A DNA stretch of 64,000 nucleotides from Gammaproteobacteria bacterium (GTDB taxonomy: Bacteria > Pseudomonadota > Gammaproteobacteria > Pseudomonadales > Pseudohongiellaceae): positions 237,638 through 301,637 of the forward strand of contig JAUXNX010000016.1 in assembly GCA_030682575.1 (NCBI GenBank), read 5' to 3'. The notes under the pieces are model-generated. The model was not told the DNA's origin. It did no database searches and saw only the letters and a list, made by a program, of their open reading frames with translations. A program made the position numbers and the translations under genes. Position 1 is the stretch's first letter. Every line of letters begins with the position of its first letter. Shown piece by piece: positions 7,363 through 15,345 of this stretch.

Positions 7363-7919
7363 CACTTACCCAGCAGCGCCAGGAATACATGCGCAAATTT
7401 GCTGGCATCAAATCCAGCGCAGAAATGGCGACAGACCTTGGTATCTCGAAGACGAATGTTTCGGTGATTGCTCACAAGGCAGGCATCAGTCTGGCAATGC
7501 CAAAGCTGAAGAAATCTGCCAAAGGTGCTCCGAAGCCGAAGCAGAAACCGGTCAGCCGGATATCCGCACCCACCGAGAAGCAGATCGAGACGATGAAAAC
7601 CTTCGGCGGGAAAATCCCGTTCAAAGAGTTGGCCAAGCTGGTGGGCATGTCTCAGTCGACTCTACGCATTGAGGCCTCCAAGCGCGGCATTGGCATTCGA
7701 TTCCAGAAGAAACCAGCACCCAGAGCCAAGAAGCCGAAGGCGCCGAAACCGGAGAAGCCTGCGGTTTCCGTGACGATGGAGTCGGAAAGAAAACTTGAGG
7801 AGGCAAGCAGGCTTCTACGCACTGCAGGCTGGACAGTACTTCGACCAGATCCGTTCCTGACTATCGATCGGCAAAGACTTCAAAACAACAATCAATCATC
7901 AGCAGGGTCGTCACTATGA
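7359..7919 (+). CDS. Putative DNA-binding protein with two HTH-like segments
   Basis: The 186-residue protein holds two similar helix-turn-helix-like segments (ATDLGISKTNVSVIAHKAGI near 22 to 43 and AKLVGMSQSTLRIEASKRGI near 87 to 108), separated and followed by Lys/Pro/Ala-rich linkers. This layout suggests a DNA-binding protein with flexible basic arms. No enzymatic domain is seen. ATGA overlaps join it to both neighbours. Confidence 0.5.
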   Translation: MTLTQQRQEYMRKFAGIKSSAEMATDLGISKTNVSVIAHKAGISLAMPKLKKSAKGAPKPKQKPVSRISAPTEKQIETMKTFGGKIPFKELAKLVGMSQSTLRIEASKRGIGIRFQKKPAPRAKKPKAPKPEKPAVSVTMESERKLEEASRLLRTAGWTVLRPDPFLTIDRQRLQNNNQSSAGSSL

Positions 7920-8164
7920 ATGAGAACTCTAAGTTCACGCCAGCCACACTCTTCGCCAAGAAGAAACTCAGGCAGACCAGGCTCGATAAAGGCTGGACTG
8001 TCAATCACGCTGCACAGCAAATAGGAATAGAGCGGAAGGTTCTGGAAGACGTCGAGGCCACGCGCTACTACGGCTGTCATCTGTCACTGGATCGAATGCT
8101 CCAGATTTGTAAGGCATATGGATTGTCGCTGAATGATTTGGTCAAGCCTGGGAGAGCGCGGTAA
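7916..8164 (+). CDS. XRE-family helix-turn-helix protein
   Basis: An 82-residue protein nearly all composed of a Cro/C1-type helix-turn-helix (KKLRQTRLDKGWTVNHAAQQIGIERKVLEDVE...LDRMLQICKAYGLSLNDLV). It is likely a small transcriptional regulator of the phage. It lies inside the overlapping gene run, unlike a lysogeny repressor, which usually faces the opposite way. Confidence 0.65.
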   Translation: MNENSKFTPATLFAKKKLRQTRLDKGWTVNHAAQQIGIERKVLEDVEATRYYGCHLSLDRMLQICKAYGLSLNDLVKPGRAR

Positions 8165-9342
8165 TGGCTGATCAAACTGGCATCGAGTGGTGCGACTCTA
8201 CGCACAACGAATGGATAGGCTGTACCCGCGTGTCGCCTGCCTGCGATCACTGCTATGCCGCTGTGAGCACGCCCGCACGAACTCATGGCATTGAATGGGG
8301 CGCCGGGAAGCCCAGAACCCGCACGAAAATTGCGAACAGAATGCGTCCACGACGCTGGAACAGAAAAACTTTCTTCCAGTGCGACGACTGCAGATGGCGA
8401 GGAGATAACCCCGCATCGGAGCAGTGTGAGAGCACGGATGATCCCGTGTGTCCGAAGTGCGCCGGGACGGTTAGCGAAGCCCGTCGCCGCGTCTTCTGCT
8501 CTTCCCTGTCCGACTGGCTCGACAACGAAGTGCCCATAGAGTGGCTGGTGGACCTCTTGGACACGATCAGGGTGACGCCGAGCCTTGACTGGCTGTTGCT
8601 TACAAAGCGTATTGGAAACTGGCGACAGCGCATACACGCCTCGCTTGCTTACATTGAACAGAGCCGCACTGGTGATACGGCGAACGCTCTCAGATGTTTT
8701 GCTATATCAAAATGGCTTCATGACTGGCTCGAAGGCAACGCTCCAGCAAATGTCCAGCTAGGCATTACGGTAATCAATCAGCCTGAAGTTGACCGAGACG
8801 TGGGAAGGCTTCTCGCTGTTCCAGCTCGCATTCACTTTCTGAGCGTCGAGCCAATGTTGGGGCCAATCGAATTGCCTTGGGCATTTCCTGATATTCGTAC
8901 TTCTTGCTGTCATGTCTGCGGCTTCCGCACTAACGCAGTGGGCGGCTTATGTCCTAACGATGGGCATGCGCTCCGCGGCGATATCGGGATTAATTGGATC
9001 ATCTGCGGCGGCGAGTCCGGGTACAGCGCTCGGCCCATGCACTTAGATTGGGTGAAGTCTTTGCGCGATCAGTGCGTAGCTGCTGGCGTCCCTTTTCTTT
9101 TCAAACAGTGGGGCGAGTGGCTGCCAAGCGACGAGTTCACTCCTGAGCTGAATGCCGAGGATGGTAACTGGCCACACCACGGAAACAGCAAGTGGCCATA
9201 CCTCGATTATCACGACGGCGATCAGGAATGGCGCGAGTGGCCGGCGCCCGGAGAAGAATCAGTCTGGCGGGTCGGGAAAAAGCGCGCTGGGCGAAGACTA
9301 GATGGCCGCACATGGGATCAGTACCCGGAGGTGCCGGCATGA
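8164..9342 (+). CDS. DUF5131 family (phage Gp37/Gp68-like) protein
   Basis: This 392-residue protein begins GIEWCDSTHNEWIGCTRVSPACDHCYA, the hallmark of the DUF5131/Gp37-Gp68 family. The closely spaced Cys residues resemble a radical-SAM-type cluster site. Further on are a W-L-LLTKR motif (about 141 to 147), the SVEPMLGPIELP motif, and WIICGGESG near residue 278 with the WVKSLRDQC motif. The central Cys-rich insert (CDDCRWRGD...CPKC) may bind zinc. Members occur in phages and bacteria and their reaction is unproven. TAATG overlap with the gene upstream. Confidence 0.8.
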   Translation: MADQTGIEWCDSTHNEWIGCTRVSPACDHCYAAVSTPARTHGIEWGAGKPRTRTKIANRMRPRRWNRKTFFQCDDCRWRGDNPASEQCESTDDPVCPKCAGTVSEARRRVFCSSLSDWLDNEVPIEWLVDLLDTIRVTPSLDWLLLTKRIGNWRQRIHASLAYIEQSRTGDTANALRCFAISKWLHDWLEGNAPANVQLGITVINQPEVDRDVGRLLAVPARIHFLSVEPMLGPIELPWAFPDIRTSCCHVCGFRTNAVGGLCPNDGHALRGDIGINWIICGGESGYSARPMHLDWVKSLRDQCVAAGVPFLFKQWGEWLPSDEFTPELNAEDGNWPHHGNSKWPYLDYHDGDQEWREWPAPGEESVWRVGKKRAGRRLDGRTWDQYPEVPA

Positions 9343-10175
9343 AAGCCGATTTGATAAAGCAGGCGATCCCGTCTGAGTCCGCATTGTGCGAATTCTTCAT
9401 GGAGGAGTTCAATAGCCTCGACGGATGGATCTGCTACCCAGAGACGGGCGAGTTCGACATCCTGGTTGTGCATGAATCCGGCCGTCAAATAGGAGTGGAA
9501 GCAAAGCTGCAGCTGAATGCCAAAGTCGCAGACCAGATTCTTCCTTCACGCCATTGGTATAGCCAAGACGGCAAAGGCCCAGATCACCGGCTTGTGATCG
9601 TCCGTAGCATTACAGAGGCAAACGCTGGCATTGCCAAGATGCTGAAAATGATGGGTGTCGATGTCTGGTCACCCTGGGTTAGCGAACAATCTAGAAGAAA
9701 TCCCATAACTCGTGATTACGAGATCTTCACAAAAGTGGAATTCCAGATTTCCACCAAGCTCTGGGAAGACGACCGTTGCTCGAAAGCTGATCATCACAAT
9801 GGACACTGGGCCTGCGCGCTGTACGACTGGAACCCGAAAGAGCGTCTACAGGTGCCGGGGGCTGTCCCGAACCACCCGGCTGGAGTGCCAGCGCCAGTGA
9901 GAATGACGCCATGGAAACAGGCGGCCGTCAGGGTCTTCGCCAGGCTGCGCAAGCAAGGCTATATCACCACCAAACAAATTGCGGCCGAAGGCTGTAGCCC
10001 GACCGTATGGACGCAGAAATGGCTGGACCGCCACGCCGAGCGCGGTAAGTGGATCGAGACAGACCGTTTACCAGCATTGGACAAACAGCATCCTGAACTT
10101 TTCGAAATCGCGATGAATGCGGAGTTGACCCCCGAACCCGGCACCCGGGATCTGCATCTGGAGGTAAGATCATGA
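9339..10175 (+). CDS. Phage protein with possible PD-(D/E)xK nuclease-like N-terminus
   Basis: A 278-residue protein starting at an ATGA overlap. Residues 33 to 55 read FDILVVHES...IGVEAKLQLN, an Asp on one strand followed by E-x-K on the next, as in PD-(D/E)xK nucleases. The C-terminal 90 residues include a basic winged-helix-like segment (RMTPWKQAAVRVFARLRKQG). The nuclease idea is inferred from a short motif only and could be wrong. Confidence 0.5.
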   Translation: MKADLIKQAIPSESALCEFFMEEFNSLDGWICYPETGEFDILVVHESGRQIGVEAKLQLNAKVADQILPSRHWYSQDGKGPDHRLVIVRSITEANAGIAKMLKMMGVDVWSPWVSEQSRRNPITRDYEIFTKVEFQISTKLWEDDRCSKADHHNGHWACALYDWNPKERLQVPGAVPNHPAGVPAPVRMTPWKQAAVRVFARLRKQGYITTKQIAAEGCSPTVWTQKWLDRHAERGKWIETDRLPALDKQHPELFEIAMNAELTPEPGTRDLHLEVRS

Positions 10176-10894
10176 AAGCCACCCCCATGCTCATGCAGGG
10201 CCCGCTCGTTCTGGCATCACTTCGCAACGAGAAAACTCACACCAGGCGCCTCAGCGGATTGGAATCAATCAATGCAGCGCCAGACATGTGGTCACTGCTC
10301 AGTGCAGGGCGCCTGGATAGCGAAGAGCACCAGCACCACGGCAAGTACGGTGCGACGTTTTCAGGCCCTGAGTATTCCGTCTTCGTTCCCTGCAGATATG
10401 GTGCGCCAGGCGATCTGATCTGGATCAAGGAAACTTTCTACGCCTGGGGACGATGGGAGACACGCTTCAGCCAGAAGAAAGAGCGTGACGAGTGGCACTT
10501 CGTGGACATGACTCTCGAGTGCGGCAAGGAGTATCGATACGCAGCCGATGGCATGTTCACCTCTGCGAAGAAGAACTGCGTGACACCGGACTGGCACATG
10601 CGCCCGGCCATCTTCATGCCACGCCAGGTCAGCAGACTCACCGCGCAACTGATCAGCGTACGGGTAGAGAGGATCCAAAGCATCACCGAAGCAGCTGCAA
10701 AAGCAGAAGGCACGAAGCTCACAGCACAGCCTCAGCGATCGGCAGCACCCCTCACCTACCGCCTTTGCTTTTCCCATATGTGGGTGCAGATCAATGGCGT
10801 GAACAGCTGGGCAAATAACGACTGGGTGTTCGACCTGGAATACAAGGCGATTGCTCAGAACATTGATGCCGTGATTTCCAAAGGAGAGTACTGA
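10172..10894 (+). CDS. ASCH-domain-type phage protein
   Basis: The 240-residue protein follows the pattern of phage ASCH/PUA-like proteins: an N-terminal KTHTRRLSGLESIN segment, GAPGDLIWIKETF near residues 80 to 92, then FMPRQVSRLTAQLISVRVERIQSITE and a C-terminal W.QINGVNSWANNDWVFDLEY. ASCH domains are thought to bind RNA or nucleotides, but the phage members have no demonstrated function. It overlaps both neighbours. Confidence 0.72.
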   Translation: MKATPMLMQGPLVLASLRNEKTHTRRLSGLESINAAPDMWSLLSAGRLDSEEHQHHGKYGATFSGPEYSVFVPCRYGAPGDLIWIKETFYAWGRWETRFSQKKERDEWHFVDMTLECGKEYRYAADGMFTSAKKNCVTPDWHMRPAIFMPRQVSRLTAQLISVRVERIQSITEAAAKAEGTKLTAQPQRSAAPLTYRLCFSHMWVQINGVNSWANNDWVFDLEYKAIAQNIDAVISKGEY

Positions 10895-11091
10895 TGGCAA
10901 CAACAGTGAACTGTGACATCTGCAAGCAGGAGCTCAAGGGCCCGAATCTGTTCATGATGGATGGTGGCGTTTATTCAATTGCCGTGCATCCGCATCACGT
11001 ACCTCCTGGCCTCAAAAAAATTGAAGACATCTGTGCACGATGCCTGGCAAAGAGAATGAAGCCGTTGGAAGACATGGAGACCGCAGCGTGA
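10894..11091 (+). CDS. Small Cys-pair protein, function unknown
   Basis: A 65-residue protein with CDIC at residues 8 to 11 and CARC near 47 to 50, consistent with one zinc site. It starts at a TGATG overlap after the ASCH gene and its stop overlaps the GTG start of the next gene. Confidence 0.5.
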   Translation: MATTVNCDICKQELKGPNLFMMDGGVYSIAVHPHHVPPGLKKIEDICARCLAKRMKPLEDMETAA

Positions 11092-11576
11092 ACAACAGTG
11101 CCATCATCGCCAGTTGCCAGCAGTACCGGTACGCACTGACCAGAGCCCCGCTCGCGGCGGTGGTAAGCAATCCACCGGCTGTCTTCATCATGCTGAACCC
11201 CAGCACCGCAGACGCCACACAGGACGATCCAACGATACGCCGCTGCAGAGGCTTTGCCAGCAGCTGGGGAGCGAACGGCATTGTCGTTGTGAATCTCTAT
11301 GGTCTGCGAGCAACGGATCCTGCAGCGCTGTGGCAGCACCCTGATCCTGTCGGGCCAGAGAACGATGAATGGATCCGCCGATTCGCACTCGAGGCAAAGT
11401 CAGTGGTCTGCGCCTGGGGTACGAATGCCAGGGCGGATCGCGTCAAGACAGTGACTTCGATGCTCATCGATGCAGGCGTGCACCTGCTGTGTCTGGGAGT
11501 TACCAAGCACGGAGCGCCACGACACCCGCTTTATATTCGAGCAGACCAGGAACTGGAGGCGTACACCCTGTGCTGA
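11088..11576 (+). CDS. DUF1643 family protein
   Basis: This 162-residue protein matches DUF1643: YRYALTR near the start, FIMLNPSTADATQDDPTIRRC, a GFA..WG.NGIVVVNLYGLRATDP stretch and CAWGTNA. The family is common in phages and genomic islands and its function is unknown. The start is taken as GTG 11088 because the frame then opens VNNSAIIAS and overlaps the previous stop as GTGA; an upstream ATG at 11040 would overlap the previous gene by 52 bases. Confidence 0.78.
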   Translation: MNNSAIIASCQQYRYALTRAPLAAVVSNPPAVFIMLNPSTADATQDDPTIRRCRGFASSWGANGIVVVNLYGLRATDPAALWQHPDPVGPENDEWIRRFALEAKSVVCAWGTNARADRVKTVTSMLIDAGVHLLCLGVTKHGAPRHPLYIRADQELEAYTLC

Positions 11577-11869
11577 TCGCAATTGACTACGACAAGACAT
11601 GGACCCTTGACCCACATTTGTGGGAGATATTCGCGGGCAATTGTCGCCTCTACGGCCACCGGCTAATTTGCGTTACGGGCAGACATCCATCACAGCCAGT
11701 GCCGCTTCAAATGCCGATCGTGTATGCACACAATGAATTCAAACGCCGAGCTGCAGAACGAGCTGGGTACAAGGTGGACATCTGGATTGATGACATGCCG
11801 GGGGTCATCGAGGACACCCGCATTCTTTCATTCGATGATGATGGCGCTACGGCGCGGGAGGATTCATGA
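11570..11869 (+). CDS. Small HAD-like phosphatase
   Basis: A 99-residue protein opening VLIAIDYDKTWTLD, a HAD-superfamily motif I of the DxDxT type (DYDKT), followed by CVTGRH (motif II Thr) and a DDMPG motif IV equivalent near residue 79. Such mini-HAD proteins are frequent in phages and may dephosphorylate nucleotides or nucleic acid ends. The start GTG 11570 overlaps the DUF1643 stop by seven bases. Confidence 0.62.
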   Translation: MLIAIDYDKTWTLDPHLWEIFAGNCRLYGHRLICVTGRHPSQPVPLQMPIVYAHNEFKRRAAERAGYKVDIWIDDMPGVIEDTRILSFDDDGATAREDS

Positions 11870-12141
11870 CACTCGGTAAATTTATAGTTTGCACCATCGG
11901 CGTCGTGCTGGCATCGATATATTTCGTAACTGCATATGTCGGGGCGAAGCATCAGGAGGCCACTGTCCGGATCGCTGAGCTCGCAGTTGAGGCTGCCCGC
12001 ATCGAATTGCGGCATCTGGAATTGTGGGGCGAGCTGTGTGTCACCTACGAAGCATGGAAGCACCATCAGCAGTACATAGGAAAAGACCTCATGAACGGAA
12101 AGTGCGATGACGTAATCTCGGCGCAGGAGTCAAACCAATGA
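11866..12141 (+). CDS. Small membrane protein, function unknown
   Basis: A 91-residue protein with one N-terminal hydrophobic helix (about residues 4 to 26) followed by a helical, charged tail (QEATVRIAELAVEAARIELRHLEL). The layout resembles spanin subunits or other phage inner-membrane proteins, but no lysis genes are adjacent, so no function is assigned. Confidence 0.45.
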   Translation: MTLGKFIVCTIGVVLASIYFVTAYVGAKHQEATVRIAELAVEAARIELRHLELWGELCVTYEAWKHHQQYIGKDLMNGKCDDVISAQESNQ

Positions 12142-12518
12142 GCATGCAACCTATATCGCCAGACAAGAACGGCACGATGCGATTCCATGAAAACAAGATC
12201 GTTCGCGATCTTCTCGACTTCGCATCATCACGCGGCTTCGGCCTGAACGAGATCGCATGCGGCGATTACACGCGCGAGGACCGGCAACAGCTTGCACAGT
12301 TGATCGGTTACAGCCTGAGCGGATATAGCGAATTGTCCTATGTCGATGATGAGAGTTTCGCTGCGGCCGTCTCGATGTCAGAAGATCAGTCTCTCAGTGA
12401 AACCGAGGCGCGGCTCGCGCATCTCACCGAAGTGGTCGCAGAGCTCCGGGAGAAGTTGCGCGAACCAATGGCCACCCTTTTCGGGATTCACCCGGACGAT
12501 CTTTCAGAGGAATCGTAA
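12138..12518 (+). CDS. Phage protein, function unknown
   Basis: A 126-residue acidic protein with a helical C-terminus (LSETEARLAHLTEVVAELRE). Residues 30 to 60 (SRGFGLNEIACGDYTREDRQQLAQLIGYSLSGYSEL) match a motif repeatedly seen in small early proteins of Pseudomonas-type phages. Function is unknown. ATGA overlap upstream. Confidence 0.5.
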   Translation: MSMQPISPDKNGTMRFHENKIVRDLLDFASSRGFGLNEIACGDYTREDRQQLAQLIGYSLSGYSELSYVDDESFAAAVSMSEDQSLSETEARLAHLTEVVAELREKLREPMATLFGIHPDDLSEES

Positions 12519-12520
12519 CA

Positions 12521-12829
12521 GTGCAAATCGTCCCGCTCCAGGAATACGCCAGACTGCGCCGCTCTACCGAAAGGAAGGCGGCCTGCTCCTGGGCGCGTGA
12601 CGCCAAGGCTGGCAGGATCTGGGGGGCGTTCCGGTACCACCCGACTGGCCCCTGGTTCGTCGACCTTGACATCCACGATGAAGAAGTGCGAAAAATGGCA
12701 ACCTACAGGCCTGTCAAGAAGCCCGCCAACGAGGATTTGCCACCCGACTTCCTCAAGCTGGCCGCAGAGATGGGCCTCGATCTCACCAGTGAAGATCTCC
12801 AGGTAGCCGCAAGAGCTGCCAGAGCATGA
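12521..12829 (+). CDS. Excisionase-like DNA-binding protein
   Basis: A 102-residue protein with GTG start at 12521. Its first 50 residues fit the winged-helix pattern of phage excisionases: VPLQEYARL, then WARDAKAGRIWGAFRY and GPWFVDLDI. It lies immediately upstream of the integrase and overlaps it by ATGA, the usual place for a recombination directionality factor. The C-terminal half (residues 60 to 102) has no recognised motif. Confidence 0.65.
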   Translation: MQIVPLQEYARLRRSTERKAACSWARDAKAGRIWGAFRYHPTGPWFVDLDIHDEEVRKMATYRPVKKPANEDLPPDFLKLAAEMGLDLTSEDLQVAARAARA

Positions 12830-14103
12830 AACTTATGGCCCCGCGAGCTCGTACTGACAGTAACAACCATCTGTCCAGATTCCCAGGCCTCGGCCTGAGA
12901 AAGGATGGCCGCTACTATTTCCAGAATCCCTACACCGGGCGTCAAACCACCCTCAAGACCAAGGACCTGAAACAGGCTATCGCTCGATGGGCGCTGGCGA
13001 AAGCTCTGAGCGACAAGGCTTACGGTGACCAGGCCACCACACACCTGGCGCAACGTCTGCAGGAATCGAATACGCCTGTCAGTAAAGGCAGTCATATCCA
13101 TCTATGCGACTTCCTCAAAAAGTGGCGCGTGGAAGTACTTGAGCAGGGCAAGGTAACGATCAAGATCAAACGCAACGAGGGCCAGCCTCTCGCTCCTCGC
13201 ACGCAAAAAGACTATACCAAGCAAGCCAAGCAGCTGGAGAAGTCGCCCGATGCGAAGTTTGCGCTCTCCCATCCTCAGTCCCTGCAGAAGATCCGCATTC
13301 TGATCGCGCCCTGGGCGTTGAAGGCAACCACATACAATCACCTCAAGGCGATGCTCGGTCGGATGTATGACCATGCCGTGTTGGTCGGGCTCATAGATAA
13401 GAATCCAATGAGGGACATCGACAAATTGCCAGTGCAGGAAAGGAAAGTACTCGTCCCCGACGATGCTTACATCAGGATCACGGAGCAGCTGCTCATACAC
13501 AAAGAAAACAAGCGGGATATGGATGGCACCTGGCGCGTCAAGATTTGCGACCTGATGTACATGTTTAGCCAGCAGCCCATCGACCTGTTCGCACTCAGGA
13601 TTTCACAGTTCCACCTGGAGGCGATCGACAAATCAGATTCCAATCCGATCAACTGGAAGCACGGTGAGATTCATCTCGCCAGATCAAAGACATCTGTCGG
13701 CGGCATCATCGAGATGAATGCTGAGATGCGCGCAGTTGTCGACTGGCTCATGGATTTCCGGAAGGAGCAGTTCAGGCTTGCGAAAAACGTCTTCAAACTT
13801 CCGACCACAGATCACTTGTTGATCTATCCGAATTACATGAAGAGAGTCAGGCTGCAGCCACTCAAGCACCGAACATTTTCCGATTGGTGGAGAAAGGCGA
13901 GAGCTGCCGCCAAGATCACGGAAGACTATTGGTTGATGGATATGCGCAAGAAGGGATTGACCGACGAGTATGTCAGCCAGGGAGATAACGAGAAAGGATT
14001 GCATGCGACTGATGCAATGAAGTGGCACTACCGTTTGATCGTACCGCCGAAGCGATCGAAGAACACTCTTACATCAATCCGCTCACGCGCAGTGGCGAAA
14101 TAG
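12826..14103 (+). CDS. int: Prophage tyrosine integrase with atypical active site
   Basis: A 425-residue phage-type tyrosine recombinase with a basic N-terminal arm-binding segment (LSRFPGLGLRKDGRYYFQNP), a SAM-like core-binding domain (about 90 to 200) and a catalytic domain. The C-terminal motif LHATDAMKWHYR retains a His and the nucleophile Tyr, and MDMRKKGLTD retains Arg II. The usual Arg I (TGQRPAD) aligns to SQQPID, giving Gln, and the His before Arg II aligns to Met. The element may therefore be weakly active or fixed in place. The gene points to tRNA-Cys, the likely attachment site. Confidence 0.85.
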   Translation: MKLMAPRARTDSNNHLSRFPGLGLRKDGRYYFQNPYTGRQTTLKTKDLKQAIARWALAKALSDKAYGDQATTHLAQRLQESNTPVSKGSHIHLCDFLKKWRVEVLEQGKVTIKIKRNEGQPLAPRTQKDYTKQAKQLEKSPDAKFALSHPQSLQKIRILIAPWALKATTYNHLKAMLGRMYDHAVLVGLIDKNPMRDIDKLPVQERKVLVPDDAYIRITEQLLIHKENKRDMDGTWRVKICDLMYMFSQQPIDLFALRISQFHLEAIDKSDSNPINWKHGEIHLARSKTSVGGIIEMNAEMRAVVDWLMDFRKEQFRLAKNVFKLPTTDHLLIYPNYMKRVRLQPLKHRTFSDWWRKARAAAKITEDYWLMDMRKKGLTDEYVSQGDNEKGLHATDAMKWHYRLIVPPKRSKNTLTSIRSRAVAK

Positions 14104-14165
14104 ATAGAAGAGATCGAAATTATGGGGAGAGAACCGCGATGAAAGAGTCACGCTTCAAGCGTCAA

Positions 14166-14198
14166 AATAACTGCGGAATAACTGCGGAATTACTGCGT
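14166..14198. repeat. Three tandem 11-bp repeats beside the integrase (candidate arm sites)
   Basis: AATAACTGCGG occurs at 14166-14176 and 14177-14187, and a third copy with two mismatches (AATTACTGCGT) at 14188-14198. The array sits between the integrase stop and tRNA-Cys, where arm-type integrase binding sites lie in phage attachment regions. That role is inferred from position. Confidence 0.55.
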
Positions 14199-14250
14199 TT
14201 TTATTTCGGGGTTTTTTGCTTGAAAAAAGCTGTTATAAATCAAGAGGTAG

Positions 14251-14324
14251 TGGAGGCTGGGGTCGGAATCGAACCGGCGTACGCGGAGTTGCAGTCCGCT
14301 GCATGACCACTCTGCCACCCAGCC
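14251..14324 (-). tRNA. tRNA-Cys (GCA)
   Basis: Read on the - strand the gene starts GGCTGGGTGGCAGAG, has anticodon loop CTGCAAC (GCA), T-arm GGTTCGATTCC and acceptor end CCAGCCTCCA with encoded CCA. The acceptor stem pairs GGCTGGG with CCCAGCC. It follows tRNA-Gly as in the glyW-cysT pair of enteric bacteria. Its 3' end faces the prophage, suggesting it supplies the attachment site. Confidence 0.96.
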
Positions 14325-14415
14325 AAAAGTCCTACACACTTACCTAACAGCTAGACTGGCCGACGTAGGGTTACGCTGTCGTATGGCCTGAAGATAGATA
14401 GTTATGACATGAAAT

Positions 14416-14491
<76 letters not shown>

Positions 14492-14617
14492 TTTATTTCT
14501 GTCAATCCTGTTGAGTCGTGCGACTAGTTCAACCGGACTCCTTGTCGCTGTGGGTTGTCACCCCGGACTGCCATCTTACCCGGTACTGGTAAGCTCCGTA
14601 GCTCGAAAGAGGCGCCT

Positions 14618-14645
14618 ATTCTAATGCCATAACAAACTATGTCAA
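14618..14645 (-). promoter_or_regulatory. Sigma-70 promoter for the tRNA-Gly/tRNA-Cys operon
   Basis: On the - strand a perfect TTGACA (14640-14645) is separated by 16 bases from TAGAAT (14618-14623). The following bases, GGCGCC, are a GC-rich discriminator, as found at stable-RNA promoters under stringent control. tRNA-Gly starts about 125 bases downstream. The rest of 14492-14761 shows no gene. Confidence 0.75.
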
Positions 14646-14761
14646 GCGATTAAACCCGGAATTTCCTGACTTGTTTCATTGCCTTATGGCAATCTCGAAC
14701 GTCCTCGACGCGATGCCTGAAACAGGCAAAAAGTCAACGGGCCTCTGGGCATTTTACTCCC

Positions 14762-15313
14762 CTACTTCATCTTCAACGTCGGCAATGCTGCCCGCAAATA
14801 CGTGATCATTGACCACATGCTGAACACCGCAGAGAGATAGATCAACGCATAACCCAACTGCACAAAAATCGGCGGAGTCTGCACATCCACCCCGATCAGG
14901 ATCGTGATCGCGATCATCTGCACCGTGGTCTTGACCTTGCCGATGTAGCCAACTGCCACGAGGTTGCGCTGATTGCAGTTGGCCATCCATTCGCGCAGGG
15001 CAGAGACAAATACTTCCCGGGCAATGATGATCGCGGTGGGCACCACGAACCAGGGGCTGGTGTAGTTGGCAGCCAGCAGCACCAGGGCCATGACGACAAG
15101 CAGCTTGTCGGCCACAGGGTCGAGGAATGCACCAAAGGGTGAGGTCTGGTTGAGTCTGCGGGCCAGGTAGCCGTCCAGCCAGTCTGTGATGCTGGCAATG
15201 GCAAATACACCAGCGGCGTAAAGGTTGCTATGGGGAATTGAGGAATAGTAGAGCGCGACTACCACGGGAATCATCAGCACACGGGAGCAGGTAACCAGGT
15301 TGGCGATGTTCAT
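14762..15313 (-). CDS. pgsA: CDP-diacylglycerol--glycerol-3-phosphate 3-phosphatidyltransferase
   Basis: A 183-residue integral membrane enzyme that makes phosphatidylglycerophosphate from CDP-diacylglycerol and glycerol-3-phosphate, the committed step to phosphatidylglycerol. It carries the complete CDP-alcohol phosphotransferase signature: D44, D47-G48, A51-R52, G61, D65 and D69. Several hydrophobic helices follow. Length matches the family. It sits downstream of uvrC (32-base gap) and upstream of tRNA-Gly, as in enteric and pseudomonad genomes. Confidence 0.96.
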   Translation of the reverse strand: MNIANLVTCSRVLMIPVVVALYYSSIPHSNLYAAGVFAIASITDWLDGYLARRLNQTSPFGAFLDPVADKLLVVMALVLLAANYTSPWFVVPTAIIIAREVFVSALREWMANCNQRNLVAVGYIGKVKTTVQMIAITILIGVDVQTPPIFVQLGYALIYLSAVFSMWSMITYLRAALPTLKMK

Positions 15314-15345
15314 TGTTGGGGTGGGTCTCCTTTAGGCGGCTGATT

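Larger units (their letters stand above)
1..14250. mobile_element. Prophage (integrase-proximal part)
   Basis: All genes from the left edge to the integrase lie on the + strand, are small and mostly overlap by 1 to 7 bases. Several belong to families found mainly in phages: DUF2303, DUF5131 (Gp37/Gp68), ASCH-type, DUF1643, and an excisionase-like gene beside an integrase. The right end is set by the integrase next to tRNA-Cys. The left end lies outside the window. No capsid, tail or lysis genes are visible here, so whether the element is complete cannot be judged. Confidence 0.8.

Noticed and set aside
14022..14306. Open frame overlapping the integrase end and tRNA-Cys
   Set aside because: It reads through attachment-site repeats and into the tRNA gene; no ribosome binding site.
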